A stretch of DNA of 64,000 nt from Phallusia mammillata (Eukaryota > Chordata > Ascidiacea > Phlebobranchia > Ascidiidae). The notes under the pieces were generated by a model, which saw nothing but the letters and a program-made list of their open reading frames with translations, searched no databases and was not told the DNA's origin. Every line of letters starts with the position of its first letter. Position 1 is the first letter of the stretch. This document shows, piece after piece, positions 46,701 through 58,982 of the stretch. The stretch spans positions 1 to 64,000 of the forward strand of contig QLIY01000287.1 of NCBI GenBank assembly GCA_003260075.1. Reading direction: 5' to 3'. Both the position numbers and the translations under genes were made by a program.

Positions 46701-49504
46701 TCTCGCTTTTCAGCCAACACCGATCGCTGACCTGTCGTCCCAAGTGGCGATCCATCACCTCCAAGTGGACAAGCGCTGCCCACTCACCGGCTCGACCTCG
46801 CGCCGCGCTCTATTCTCTCGGTCCCGCACAAACATTCAACATTTCCAAGAACCCGCCCATGCGTAATTCGCGTCCAGCAAATTATCACCGTGGGGTGTTT
46901 GAAGGCCAAATAGGTCTGGTATTGATCTTGGACCCGCTGCGCATCCCTGTCCACTTGTACCGAGCCATCTTTGACCCTTGTTTTTCATTGACAAAGTAAG
47001 AACATGTGACCTTAGCGGTGTCAGGTGATTTCCAAGCAATTGTTAAACGCAGGTGGCCAACATAATTCAGCAGCTTGCACAAACAGCAAAGTTTTTGTCG
47101 AACCTAACAAGCGAGGCGATAAAAATTTTCCACGGTCAGTAATTTAGTGCTGACATTCTTTCTAGGTGGCATGATTTTTAGATTAGACGTAACCGATGTC
47201 AGGGTTAGTTCACTTGAATCTGATTTGTTCGTTAAGAAGAGCGCGTTTTTTACATGTAAGTGTTTATGTTTGTTGCGAGTTTCAGTTGTTAAATGAGCGT
47301 ATGAATGCTTTGATTTTTTGGGTGTTTTGAGGCACAAATTTGTACAATACTTGTCATCAAAGACCAACAATGGTTCTTTAAACGGGCTCGAAGGAGTGTT
47401 GACCAAAGTTTAACAACTTGCAATTTATGCAACTATTATACATTACGTGTTCAATGAAGCTCAGTACAGAAGCCCATTTTAGGCGCGTTCAAGTCTGTAT
47501 GTAAAATGCAGATTAACAAATGTCTTAACAGCTGTCCGTATTCCTAACACGTTAAGCGGCATTTGGCAAGCGCTAGCGGCAGGTGCGGAAGTGTTTACGC
47601 GCCGCGTGTTAAACCTTCATCTGGTGTTTACAAAACGAACTGAAAGCAACAGTAACGCACAGAGCGATCCGATTATCAGATCATCAAAATTCCTCCGTCT
47701 TCCGTTAATCTTTTGGAGTAGCGCGTGCGTCTTTGAACAACTAGAAACTCACTTATGTATAAGGCTGTAGTTGCGTGGAGTTTTTTTTCTCAATCGTCCA
47801 TTGACTTTTGAACATTTCTATCATGAAAACGAGTTAAATACATCTTTGTTATATTTTACTGACGAATAATTAAAAAATGCAATAGTGCCTTGTGAGCGAA
47901 TTTTTATGACAAACTAATGCAAGGACATTGCGGAAATACAAACTACAAATACAGAGACATTTTTTTCGCGCTTTTTCAATGCCTCACTAAAACCAACCAG
48001 TTACAATCTAATCGAGACATTAGGCGACTAGAAACCGGTGCGTTTTAGACAGTATGTAAATTGCTGCGTTTTGGGCCACCGCGGTCGTAAAAGAGATTGA
48101 AATCGGTAAGCTTGTGGTTCGTTTTATATTCTCGAAACAGGTTTACATAAATTTTTAATACTTCAGCAGGTTTGGGCTTTTGTACTGTTTAGCGCCGTAG
48201 AAAACACGTGTTTCAAAGCATTTCCGAGCCGATGCCACCAGCTGTGAAAGCGCATTAACACGCCTTTCCCTTATTTTGGTCAATAAACTTCGCCAGTTCG
48301 CTACTCTTAATCCCACTAACGTCTCTGCTTTTCGTGTTTAGGTGTAATTTCTGTTTGAATAACATCGCCATTTTTTTTACTTGCGCAACACCAAAATCCG
48401 TGATATGCCTGCGCTAAAAGAACAACTTTGCCTTTAACTAACTGCTTTTGGGTGGTGACTGTTGTAAGTAACAACACTGTGGCTTGAAAAAGGGTTTAGA
48501 AGTAAAGGTGCTTAATTTGCAATCTACTGTTGCCCTTAAAAATGTGCAGCTATCTGTGTTCTCCTTATACTTTCTCCCAATTCGACAGCTTAAAAACCAC
48601 AGCTTTCATGAAACTCTATCATCTGAACAACACGCTACAGATCACAATTGGTTCTCGCTTTCTGCCCCACATTGTCCTACCCCCACCACTTGATATCACT
48701 CACTGTGTCCACAAAGCATTGGGACGCAAAGCCCTGCCTGCCACAACACAATACAAGGTTCTGAAGGCAGAGAGTTTGCGAAATTCAAATTCAAAATTTC
48801 TCGCAATTACCGCTCGTTTATCATCAAGTAACAGAATATACGCTTTCCTCTGTACGTAGTTGCCTGACATTCGGCGCTAAATTGTGAAAGATGAAGCCAC
48901 GACAAGCGTAGGCACGCTAACTGTGTTAAGCCTGTGATTATGCTAAATGATGATAAATTTCCTGCCAAGAGTTGTCGAATTCGTGTTGAACGCTTGCGAC
49001 TAGGCCTGCGTATAATCAAACTGCGTTCTTCCAAAGTGGTTTTGAGTTTGTTTGCGTGATGAGTAATGGCCCTGTATTCGTATATGCTGTAGTTAAAACT
49101 GCCGGACCAGACAACCCTGTGTTATCTTGTTTCAACGTTGTTGGCTTTTGTATCATGTCGTTGAACTTCAGACCCAAGTGCACCTGATGTAGAATTGTAT
49201 GGTTTTCATTTCGATTCGAACATGAACCAGTTATTGTGAACTAGTGGCGCGTGGTACTGGGCTAATCCTTGGTAAACAAATCTGGTATCCGGTATGCAAG
49301 CTGGTGCTTGGCCGTCCCCGGGTACGTGACAATGACGGATTGTTTGACATGGGGTCTTTGATAGCACTAAGGACTCCAGTCTGATCTTCAGACGCCCTTA
49401 CCAGTAGTTTGGCGAAGAACCCGAACATGCACAGATTAAGGGGTCAGTATTCAGTGGCTGCGGTTCCGTATGCTTTAGTCTAAAACTCTCCAGCGAATTG
49501 GTTA

Positions 49505-49870
49505 TCGAGAAACAGGGTATTGAGTAACTTGTAGTTTTAGACCATTTTAATTGACTGAAGGGAATAATTGTAAAAAGGAGGTTTGGTTTTAGTGAAGCGA
49601 TAAGTTCGGTGAACAACGACTTTGTAATCTAGGCCCGGTTTCAATGATAGACGATGTTTACTCTTGCATTGTTGGTTGTACGGGGGGGGGGGTCGAGAAA
49701 CGGGGTATTGAGTAACTTGTAGTTTTAGACCATTTTAATTGACTGAGGGGAATAACTGTAAAAAGGAGGTTTGGTTTCAGTGAAGCGGCAAGTTCGGTGA
49801 ACAACAACTTTGTAATCTAGTCCCGGTTTCAATGATAGACGATGTTTACTCTTGCATTGTTGGTTGTACG
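49505..49870. repeat. Poly-G-separated near-tandem copies (about 177 bp each)
   Basis: The copy 49505-49681 ends in eleven G (49682-49692) and is followed by the copy 49693-49870, which continues into unique DNA. About seven substitutions separate the copies (roughly 4 percent), in the range of allelic divergence reported for ascidians. Confidence 0.92.
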
Positions 49871-50116
49871 GACATTGACAGCTGTTGTTGTGCAACATTT
49901 TTTGTGTTAAATGGCCATTTGCAGGTTTCAAGGCAAATTTAAAAAATAAAGTAAACCTACCAGCAAATCTTGTTTAAAAACGATGAAACATTGTTTTAAC
50001 CATTAAAGGTGTAACGTAATAAAGTACTGTTGTTTGCCATGAATATTTCTAATGTGCTTGATACCTGGTTTAGTTACACTTAAGTTCAGTCCGATCAAAA
50101 TGCATTTTTCTGTGGT

Positions 50117-50127
50117 GGGGGGGGGGG
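50117..50127 (+). repeat. Run of 11 G without obvious duplicated flank
   Basis: The G run follows tttttctgtggt. I see no copy of the upstream sequence after it, unlike the tracts nearby. Confidence 0.8.
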
Positions 50128-50270
50128 CTTTCAAAAATGCACATGATGAACACTTTTTTTGAATGAAGACTTTTTGCGGATAGAGTATGTAACCAATTGT
50201 GGTTACCAGTGTTCTAGCGCTACCTAGAAACTGGACTTACTTGAGTAAAATGATCGCAAGGTGTCGCTAC

Positions 50271-50566
50271 ACAAAACGTTAAGTTTCAACTAAGCCCTGC
50301 CATTGACACGCAAACAGTGAAAATTTACACCTCGTACACTCATTGACCGTGTCTACCTCGTCGCGCTTCTACTTAGCCACAACAAAGGAAAGTTTGCTGT
50401 ATAAAGGGGGGGGGGTACAAAACGTTAAGTTTCAACTAAGCCATTGACACGCAAACAGTGCCATTGACACGCAAACAGTGAAAATTTACACCTCGTACCC
50501 TCATTGACCGTGTCTACTTCGTCGCGCTTCTACTTAGCCACAACAAAGGAAAGTTTGCTGTATAAA
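50271..50566. repeat. Poly-G-separated near-tandem copies
   Basis: The copy 50271-50405 ends in ten G (50406-50415). The second copy 50416-50566 repeats it with a few substitutions and an extra internal repeat of about 20 bp (gccattgacacgcaaacagt twice), then continues into unique DNA. Confidence 0.9.
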
Positions 50567-52503
50567 CTGTGAAGTACCGGGTCCTACCCTTTGGTTTCTG
50601 TACCAAACTGTGGCCAATTATATTTTAGTTTGCTGGGTGTTGTCAACGCTTAAGAATAATATTTTAGAAAAATACATGTTCTGAAAACACGTAACAAACA
50701 AATGGTCTGTCAGCATGATTTAATATTTGTCTGACTGTTCCGTTCTTCTTTGGTTTTATTACAACTGTTTTCAAGGCGTTGGCCAAAGTTCCAGTGTAAC
50801 TGGTAAAGCATCCCATTGGAAATGTGACACTAAATTAGCTTTTAGTGATAGTTTTAATTCCGTGTTTTCTTCCTTAAAATAGACTGTCACATACACCTAC
50901 TACCGGCAGTGAAGAACTAACAAAACAACGCTTTCACATTTAGAACAATTTTTCAGCAGAAAAATTAATCAAAACTATTTGCCTTAGATTAACCATGTGA
51001 GTTTTAATTTGTATGGTGCTCAATACCACATGTAGTTACCTAAATTATTAATAAGAATGAAACACAGCAGCTTGTTGATAACAGAAATATTAATTTGGAC
51101 TCGTCTTTGTTTGTAGTGGAAACTGTCATGTTCGTTTTGTGTTTAATTTAAACAAAAAATCTGAAACAAGTTTGGGAAAAATCCTTGGTTTCCTTGTGGG
51201 TGTGTAAAAAAATATTACCAACGACATCTAGATCTGTACAGCACCATGCTAACTCAAGACCCGCAAGATAGTTATAGGTCCCAATCTTATTTATTACTAA
51301 GCCACAAATGATTTAAATCATAAAGATATGCCACTTTTTATTTGATTAAGATATAAATTCGATTTAATTTTTTTTGTTTAAGTTTCAAGTAAAAAAAGCC
51401 AGCCACCTTTATTAGCATTTATATTTTCAATCATGTCAAGTGATTTAACGATTTAAAATATTGGGAACTTACAAAAGGTGACAAAATAATTATCATTAAA
51501 CTAAAATTCCAAAGTTTGAATAATTATAATGCAACTCAAGATTTTGACCCGTTTAAATTAGATCAACGTAACAGCTTATTTTTTTAATAGATTAAACGCT
51601 TATAATTAATTTAGACAATCTAACTCATTACAATGTGGTTTCTAAACCAATCTCAACCGGTACATAAAAATACACAGTAAAATGCCAGCGAATTGGATTA
51701 TGCTCCAAAACCACATTCCCGGGATAAACGCTTGCTAGTGTAACAGCGGGTTGCACTGATTTGATTAAACCACCCGCGATGTGTAAGGCCGCTAATTTCA
51801 GCGCTTGCTGGGCCTTTGCTATCAATCATTTGCGCTTAACCGCTTCGCTGTGTGACAACGCGAAGTCAAGTTGTTTTAGCTGATATTCTACAATTTCATC
51901 GCACATAATAATTTTCGACCCGCCTTGTACCATGAGCCTTTATCAATTTCCCTCTAATCCTATTTTCCGAACAAATTAGGGCCTTGTCTGCGGTGGGTGA
52001 GATAATGTAAGATTTTACACCTTGTGGTTTCACAGCAACCTAATGGTGGGTGGCACTGTGCAGCATACTTTAAATTTTAGGAAATTTATACGAAAAAAAA
52101 TAACCAAGCCGAGATTAAAACTCCACAGAAACTTGAATAACTTAATTGCTTTGGTAAAAATGACATTAAGTGTACAAATAAGCCATTAAGTTCATGGGCA
52201 AATAAAAAGTTATGAAAAACAAAAGGTTAAGCAGACGGAATATTTTCAAATGTGTTTCAAAAATATGTCCAACTAATTGTTTCCCAACTAAATGTAACAA
52301 AGTCGCATTCAATTGGGGAGGTATAATATTTGCAATATAGTTTAAAACTTTTACTAATAGTTTGAACAAGAAATGTCTAGGTTCGAACTGTTGGCCTATT
52401 TAAATTTACGGAAGTAAATCTGAAAAAAGTTGTCAAATCCGCGACCCTTTCCTCTGATACAACAACATATGCCACCGGGTTTCTAGATAATGAACTTTTG
52501 GCA

Positions 52504-52562
<59 letters not shown>
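52504..52562 (+). repeat. Homopolymer of 59 G
   Basis: An uninterrupted G run. It creates a spurious poly-proline open frame on the minus strand (52377-52649) that should not be annotated as a gene. Confidence 0.95.
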
Positions 52563-52564
<2 letters not shown>

Positions 52565-55500
52565 CAACCCGCACGAATGTGTAGCTGATTTCGGCGATAA
52601 CGAATTTTGCTAATATATCCCGATATCGATCAAAACCTGCGTGTTTCACCCACTAATGAGCTCTATACGTTAAAAACATATACACAACGTTCAAGAAACT
52701 GTAAACAAACCTGCATAAAGCGCCAAAATTTAGGTTTGTGACAGTCATGCCAACGTCCGCCATTTTGTGTACTTACGTCAGCACATGATTGATTAGTCTA
52801 GACACCACACGACAAAAACACACTGCGTTAACCTGAATAAATCCGCGTACAAACTAATTTGCTCACTGTCGTGTTACTAAGATGTTCTGTATTTAACTAA
52901 GTTCATTTTGAAAAAAATTTAAACACCGTTAACATTATCAACATAATTAAATTGGGTTTTGTGTTCAAGTCTAGATGATTTGTTACAAGTATCCTAGTGG
53001 TTATTTAGTTTGTGTTGTTGCTTGAAAAAAATGGTTTGTTTGAGTTATTAAAGGGTTGTTTATTGTCATCACAGTAGTTTTGTCAAAGTCATTCCAGAAA
53101 CTTTTCAATCAACTATAGTATTTTTATAAGCCCATCCATTAAAAATATTTCCTGCCTTTTTGTGTTGACAACATCCATTTGGATTTTGATAAGGCTAATC
53201 CACTTACAAAAGCAAGCTTTTTTACTTAATCCTAGTGCCAACTCGCAAAGGCGGATGGACAGGTTATAGTTGTTGCATTTTAGTTTGAGCAAACGATTCT
53301 ACTCAAATATTTATCTTCAAATTGAGTCTCAGCGGAGGATATTACTTTTTTCAATTCAAAATTTGCTAGGCAACCGGGCATACACATTTACACCTAAAAC
53401 AGTACACTGTGAACTGTGTAGCGTTTTTTACACCAGTTTATGGGATTCATTTCGTGATGATTTACTAGTCTAAATTAACAATATAAAACTTAAACTATAT
53501 GCGGAATAGAGTCTGTTGGGGCAATATCCTCTGAAAAACACACTTTTAAAGTTTGTTATTTCTTGCATAGGGCATATCTTAATGGAGAGTTAGGAAATTC
53601 GATAATGCAATAAATAATGCAGAGTTACAATATTTTGTTGATTAGCCGCACATAGTATGTATTTGTGCAAGTTCATTACATCAATTGAGGTCGTCAATTT
53701 CATTGGAGGCGGGTCTAGTTTGGTCAGTGACCATCCCTCTTTCAACAGACCCTAGCATTGTTTGGTGATTGATTGATGAGGTTCTTGTCCGCCATTTTAC
53801 GGCAAAACAGTGACTTACAGATATGTTGTTGTTAAACTCCAAAATATAACACAAGCTCATGTTTGGCATTAAAAAGCTTGTGTGAAAAATGATTTTTCTT
53901 TGTTCAAATAAAAGTGATGTACTAACCGGGTTGGCTGGGCTGTTACTTGTCGTTTCGTTCTGCCAGCTTCTTTGGTGTAGTATTTCGTTGCTGGACCCGA
54001 GAGTTTTCTCTTTTGCTGAGGTGGTCTGCGTAGGGACAGACGATTAATCAGCCTGGTCGTCTAACTTGTCAAATATCAACTTTCAATACTGCAAGGTCAG
54101 TCTTAGCGTGACGGCGCACTACCTACTGGTCAAGTACGCTCAGTGCTTATGCTACTCTGAGGCTAAAGCGTTGCAACCCCGAGATCTGATTGTGCGCCAA
54201 TGGGCTGCGAGTGCTTAGATACCAGATAAAAGTGCCGTGGGGTCTTGGGCGCATTTACAACGGTGCGCAATGGCGGCGCAAAGGAAAGTTTCTTTCATCC
54301 CCTAGGGACTCGTGCACGCCTTGGTTGATTTCCCAATGTTTTCTTTGCACTGTTTTGGAAGTATGTGGAAAATGCTGGGATAGTGGTTGCAGTCAAGTTC
54401 AACTCTCAAAATGGCCGACGGACTTTTTCAGGATTTTTTAACCCATTGCAGGAAATTACACAACCTTGACCCAGTACCAAGTGTGCAATGTCATTATTGG
54501 TTTTACAATTTTGCTATCTGATTTGAAATTTGATGGTAATTTCATGTTTTTAATTTCCTGACAGCTAGGACAAACTAAAAGTGATAATTTTGTCTTCGAA
54601 CAAACCAAACCTTTTTCAAATACTGGATTTTTTTCCTGTTCATGGGCGAGGCGAAAGACTTTGAGTGTATTTAACGAGGCGAGGAGCTGTAAAAGTGACC
54701 CTTCTACCTTCCCAGTTCGACTTTATTTGCAAATCGTGACAAAATTGTCAACATCAACGAATATGCTGCACTCGGACAACATTGCCTTGCAAGTTCAAAG
54801 GCGAGCGATAACATTTGGATTGCTCTAATTGAACCCGGAATTTTGGGTGCTGATCGAAAAAGAAAAATCTGTACCATTAGGATGAGGATGTAGTAAAATT
54901 TCCCAAAAAGCCCATAAACCGCCTTTTTGGAAACTACATTGTCGGTGGTTCACAACCTAAGAACAACAACACATTGAATATTTGGTGGAGCGTGATGTGC
55001 CGTCAAAATATTACACATGCGAAGATGCATTTTGGGCTTATATTTTGCATCACATATTTTTGGAACAAGTTGTTAAAATGAAGTGTCAATATTTTAACCT
55101 ATTTTATCTTACCACCCTTGGTCGTTTGTATCACAAACGCAAAGAATTTAGAAGAAACGTATTAATTTTACCATTGCCTTCGGTCCGTACGCCGCGTCGG
55201 CCTTTGGTAAAAGCATTATGTCACCGGTGTAATTCAATCAACACGCCTTTGGAGTTGTTTCTGGTTTGAACCTTCGCTTCGTGCCGCGCTCGAGTTAGTG
55301 TTATTTGTCGGTCGTTGGGACTGTTGGTGATATTCTCTGAACAAATGTCACATGGCACGCTGGGTCCGCCCCTGGTGAACCTCACACTTAGTTTACCAAA
55401 TTTAAAATTTTGACAACGTCTCTCCATTGTTTTGTGTTTCTTGTGAGGTCAAGTAGACCACACATGAGATTTTCCTGGGTTTGAACACGACCATGACCTT

Positions 55501-57230
55501 CCACCAAAAGCGCAGCATTTTTTGCGTTTATTACTTTGACACCGTGTCCCATTGACAGAGCGATTGCTTTTCGACAAAACCATTTGTTTTGCTTTCCAAC
55601 GCCAACTTAAAGGCAGTTTAGGTGTGAGAAAAAAATGCATTTTTGCACAATATGTGGTAAAGCGTTTTTCTTTTGGTCTCAATTTAACGGCACCCGTGCT
55701 TTTTGCACTTTGGGCCGTGAGTTTGGGAACTTTCTTGGTGACCTGCATTGACGCTCTTGGTTTAAATCTTGAAGCTAAAAATACTTTCTGTTTGCGCGAC
55801 CTCGTTTAAAATCCTCGTCAAGTGTCAAAACGATTTTCGTTATCGCTTTATTAAGGTACGCCGGATTGTCACACGATTCTTCCCGGAAACGCTTTGCCGA
55901 GGGACTCGACGTTCAAACGATTCCCCACGGCTGCGAATTGCAATAACCTTGCATAAACAATTTCACGGTGGCAGGTGTAGCCTGACTGAGATTGCCATCG
56001 ACGAGGCCTCCCAACAGCGTTCGCCCGTTAATGTGTCGCATTGTGCCGAGCGAAATTTCCCAGCGACTTTGATTCATTGCAGTGATTTGTATCTCGCAGC
56101 CTGTCGCTCCACCACCAGCCGAGCCCTGTTTATTTAGCACGGGGCGTCGCGTAGCGAGCCTAGGGACCAGCACTCGGGCGCGCTCAAACGCCTGATGGCG
56201 CACAGTTGAGGTGTGATGGATTAGCGTTATCTCGCTACGCCGCAGCTCTTCAACCCAGGAACCGTGCAGCGCTTGCTCTCGGACATCGTTGAAACTTAGT
56301 GTCTTGTCGTACACAAACTTGCGGAAGATTTTGTTTGGAGAAAACGCTACCATGGATCGCATGTGATATACTTGCCGACCACCAATTGCGCATTGCGGCT
56401 ATTTAGCCTGCGTTACTTCCGCACGATTGGGTAAGAAAAGAAATAGCTTGCCTTGCCTGAAAGTGTGTTTTGGGTCGACACTTGCGTTTTGACCCATAAA
56501 TTTCAAGTGCTGTCAATCTTTCTACGTAGCAGTGTGTTTCACATGATAATAAACCATGTTTATTTACAGTTTTACAATTTTATATTGTTACGCTTAGAAA
56601 AAGTGCGCAAAGTTTGGACGTGGAAAAATAAAAACGTATTTTGTTTGATGTTTTAGAATTTTGGCTATGATCATTTACCACCTGAAGGATTTGTTCAATA
56701 TATAATTTTTCATTGCAAGATTTTGTCAGCTTTTATTTATCGGGTAGTCTACTTGGGTTTTTATGGGTTTCCGAGCATTTCCGCATTAAATCCTGTTTCC
56801 GTCAGAAAATTTTGAATTATAGGTACGTTAAAGTCATTAGTGCAATCTCGACAATATCACTAATTGCCAATCCTACACGGTTATCGTCACACTCACAAGA
56901 TAACTGAATAAAAATTGAACCCTTCTCTACAATGATGTCATCAATTATTCAGCGGGAGGTGGTTAAGCTACAGTGGCACGTGCATGTGGCTGATTTGTAA
57001 GATCATGTGAAACGCCTTTTGACCGTTTTGCAACATTGCAGCACTCCGATCGTTATATTGTACCGGGCAGTGGTGTCAACATGACATTTATCTCTGCTAA
57101 TAAGCGCTCTACTGCCACCACGCGATGGTTTGTGGGTAAATTATGTGCTAGGGTTTTTGGAGTGTGCAAGTACTAAAACTTGAAATATTTAGCATTTCTA
57201 GTAGCAAGTTTTTGAAGTTAACAGTAACAT

Positions 57231-57325
57231 GTGGCCTTCATATGGCATGAGCATTTGCCGAAACGTTTGAACAATAAAGCATGTCGCGTTTTACGTCTAT
57301 TTGGGCCGTTATTTTCACCATTAAA
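57231..57325 (+). repeat. Dispersed ribozyme-like repeat, core-deleted copy
   Basis: The sequence gtggccttcatatggcatga, then gcatttgccgaaacgtttga, then acaataaagcatgtcgcg matches the minus strand at 32.2 kb over nearly its whole length. It lacks the ten bases CACTGATGAT, so the CTGATGA half of the hammerhead-like core is missing while GCCGAAAC is kept. A second shared block (aaacttatgaacagatc, then tatatagtg) follows at 57323-57350 and recurs at 32293-32320. Confidence 0.85.
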
Positions 57326-58745
57326 CTTATGAACAGATCTATATATAGTGTTCCACAGTAAACATCGTTTTTAGTTATTGTGAATCAAATGTAGATGAGT
57401 TCCCAGTGTTATTCGTTTGTGTGTTTTGCCCCAACCTAATTTGGCCACCCAAAACATAAACTTAAAATATTCATGGCCTTATACATCTTTAGATTCATTA
57501 ATCATACTCATTCAATCAATTGTATACCTCCGCCAATCAAACAGAGTTTTAACCCCACAGACAAGCTTTGCCTGGTTTGTTAAATCTTTTGGAACGATTT
57601 CACACCAGAGAACTGCTTTCAGTCTTTAGCGTAGCTCTCAATTACCTTTGAATTGTTTTTGATGTCTTGCCCTTTACGTGCCCCAACCGTTTGTAAAAAG
57701 CCGGGTGTCAAATACCCTTTCACAGAAAGCGAAGCTCTTTGTCCGTGAGAGCGTTCCACACAGGGGTCAGTTGCTTAAAAGGCATTATCTGTGACCTTAT
57801 ATGGCAACGTGCCAACGTTCGTGTTGCTTCCCGTTTGTGAGACAGGATTGGGCAACTTGCCATAGTGCCCATGTTCTACGCGAATTTCTGCACGTTTGTC
57901 TACTTTTTTTTCCTGACAGGTGTAGTTATCACCACCGCCATCTGTCGACTATTTCTCTTTGGGTTGAAAACTCTTTTACTTTGTTGCAAAACAAGCTTTT
58001 CACTTTGGCCGAAAACGCCCCAATTTAAGTTTCCTTTTTGCAAAATAGTTTTTGCTCTAGTGTAAGGCGCCCTATTTTATTTTACGTTTTTGCTCCAATC
58101 AAAAATGCCTTAGCTCATGAGTGATGTTAAAAACACCCCCTTTAATGGATGTATGATGATGCACCAAATTAGATTATTTTCAAAAATGTAAATTGCACAG
58201 CAGTGAAAAAAATGACATCAAACAAAACTTATTCAAAAATCCTATGGCATCCTATAATGTTTTTACGAAAACATATGCATGATTTTTACTTGATTTAATT
58301 AGGCTAAAGCAGCTTAGTAAAAAAATAATTTACTTTTTATTGCAAAATATTTAAATGTAATGTTTTTGACATCATCAAGGTGACCCATCCCCTAAACAAA
58401 ATTTTATAATTTTTTAACCAGTGGCAAAAAAATTATGTAAGCAATTATAAAACGAAGTTGAAAATCATAAACGAGAGGAAAGATAAAAAAAAATTGCACC
58501 GCAGGGTCCTTTAAATTAATTCATTTTCTTCGTTTTGGTCTTATATCAAAAACTATAGTTCCAAAACAGTTTTTGCAATAAAATGACAACAACCTAAATT
58601 TTACAAAGCAGACACAACAATTAGGTATGTGACAAGCAATAGATTGTAATTAGTCTTAAATTGCCCGTACAGCGTGGATCAACATTAAATCAATTAAACT
58701 GACTTTGACAAATGGTCGCACCTGTTTCTATTGCACCACGTCTGC

Positions 58746-58982
58746 TCAGGTAGACATTGAGGACTACGAATCGCTTCTAGATTGACACCTCGCTGGCAAT
58801 ATTGTTGCACTAAGGTCGATTGTTTTTTTCGAAAGTGATCGCAATTTATTTAAATACAGGGGGGGGGGATCAGGTAGACATTGAGGACTACGAATCGCTT
58901 CTAAATTGACACCTCGCTGGCAATATTGTTGCAATAAGGTCGATTGTTTTTTTCGAAAGTGATCGCAATTTATTTAAATACA
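58746..58982. repeat. Poly-G-separated near-tandem copies (113 bp each)
   Basis: The copy 58746-58858 ends in ten G (58859-58868). The copy 58870-58982 follows and continues into unique DNA. Two substitutions are visible (ctagatt/ctaaatt and gcacta/gcaata). Confidence 0.93.

Noticed and set aside
52377-52649. Open frame encoding a poly-proline protein
   Set aside because: It exists only because of the 59-G homopolymer and has no coding features on either side.
54113-54198. 86-nt segment bounded by GGCGCAC and GTGCGCC, resembling a tRNA acceptor stem
   Set aside because: Neither strand shows a convincing B box or T-arm, and the interior does not fold as a cloverleaf by eye. A tRNA-specific search would settle it.
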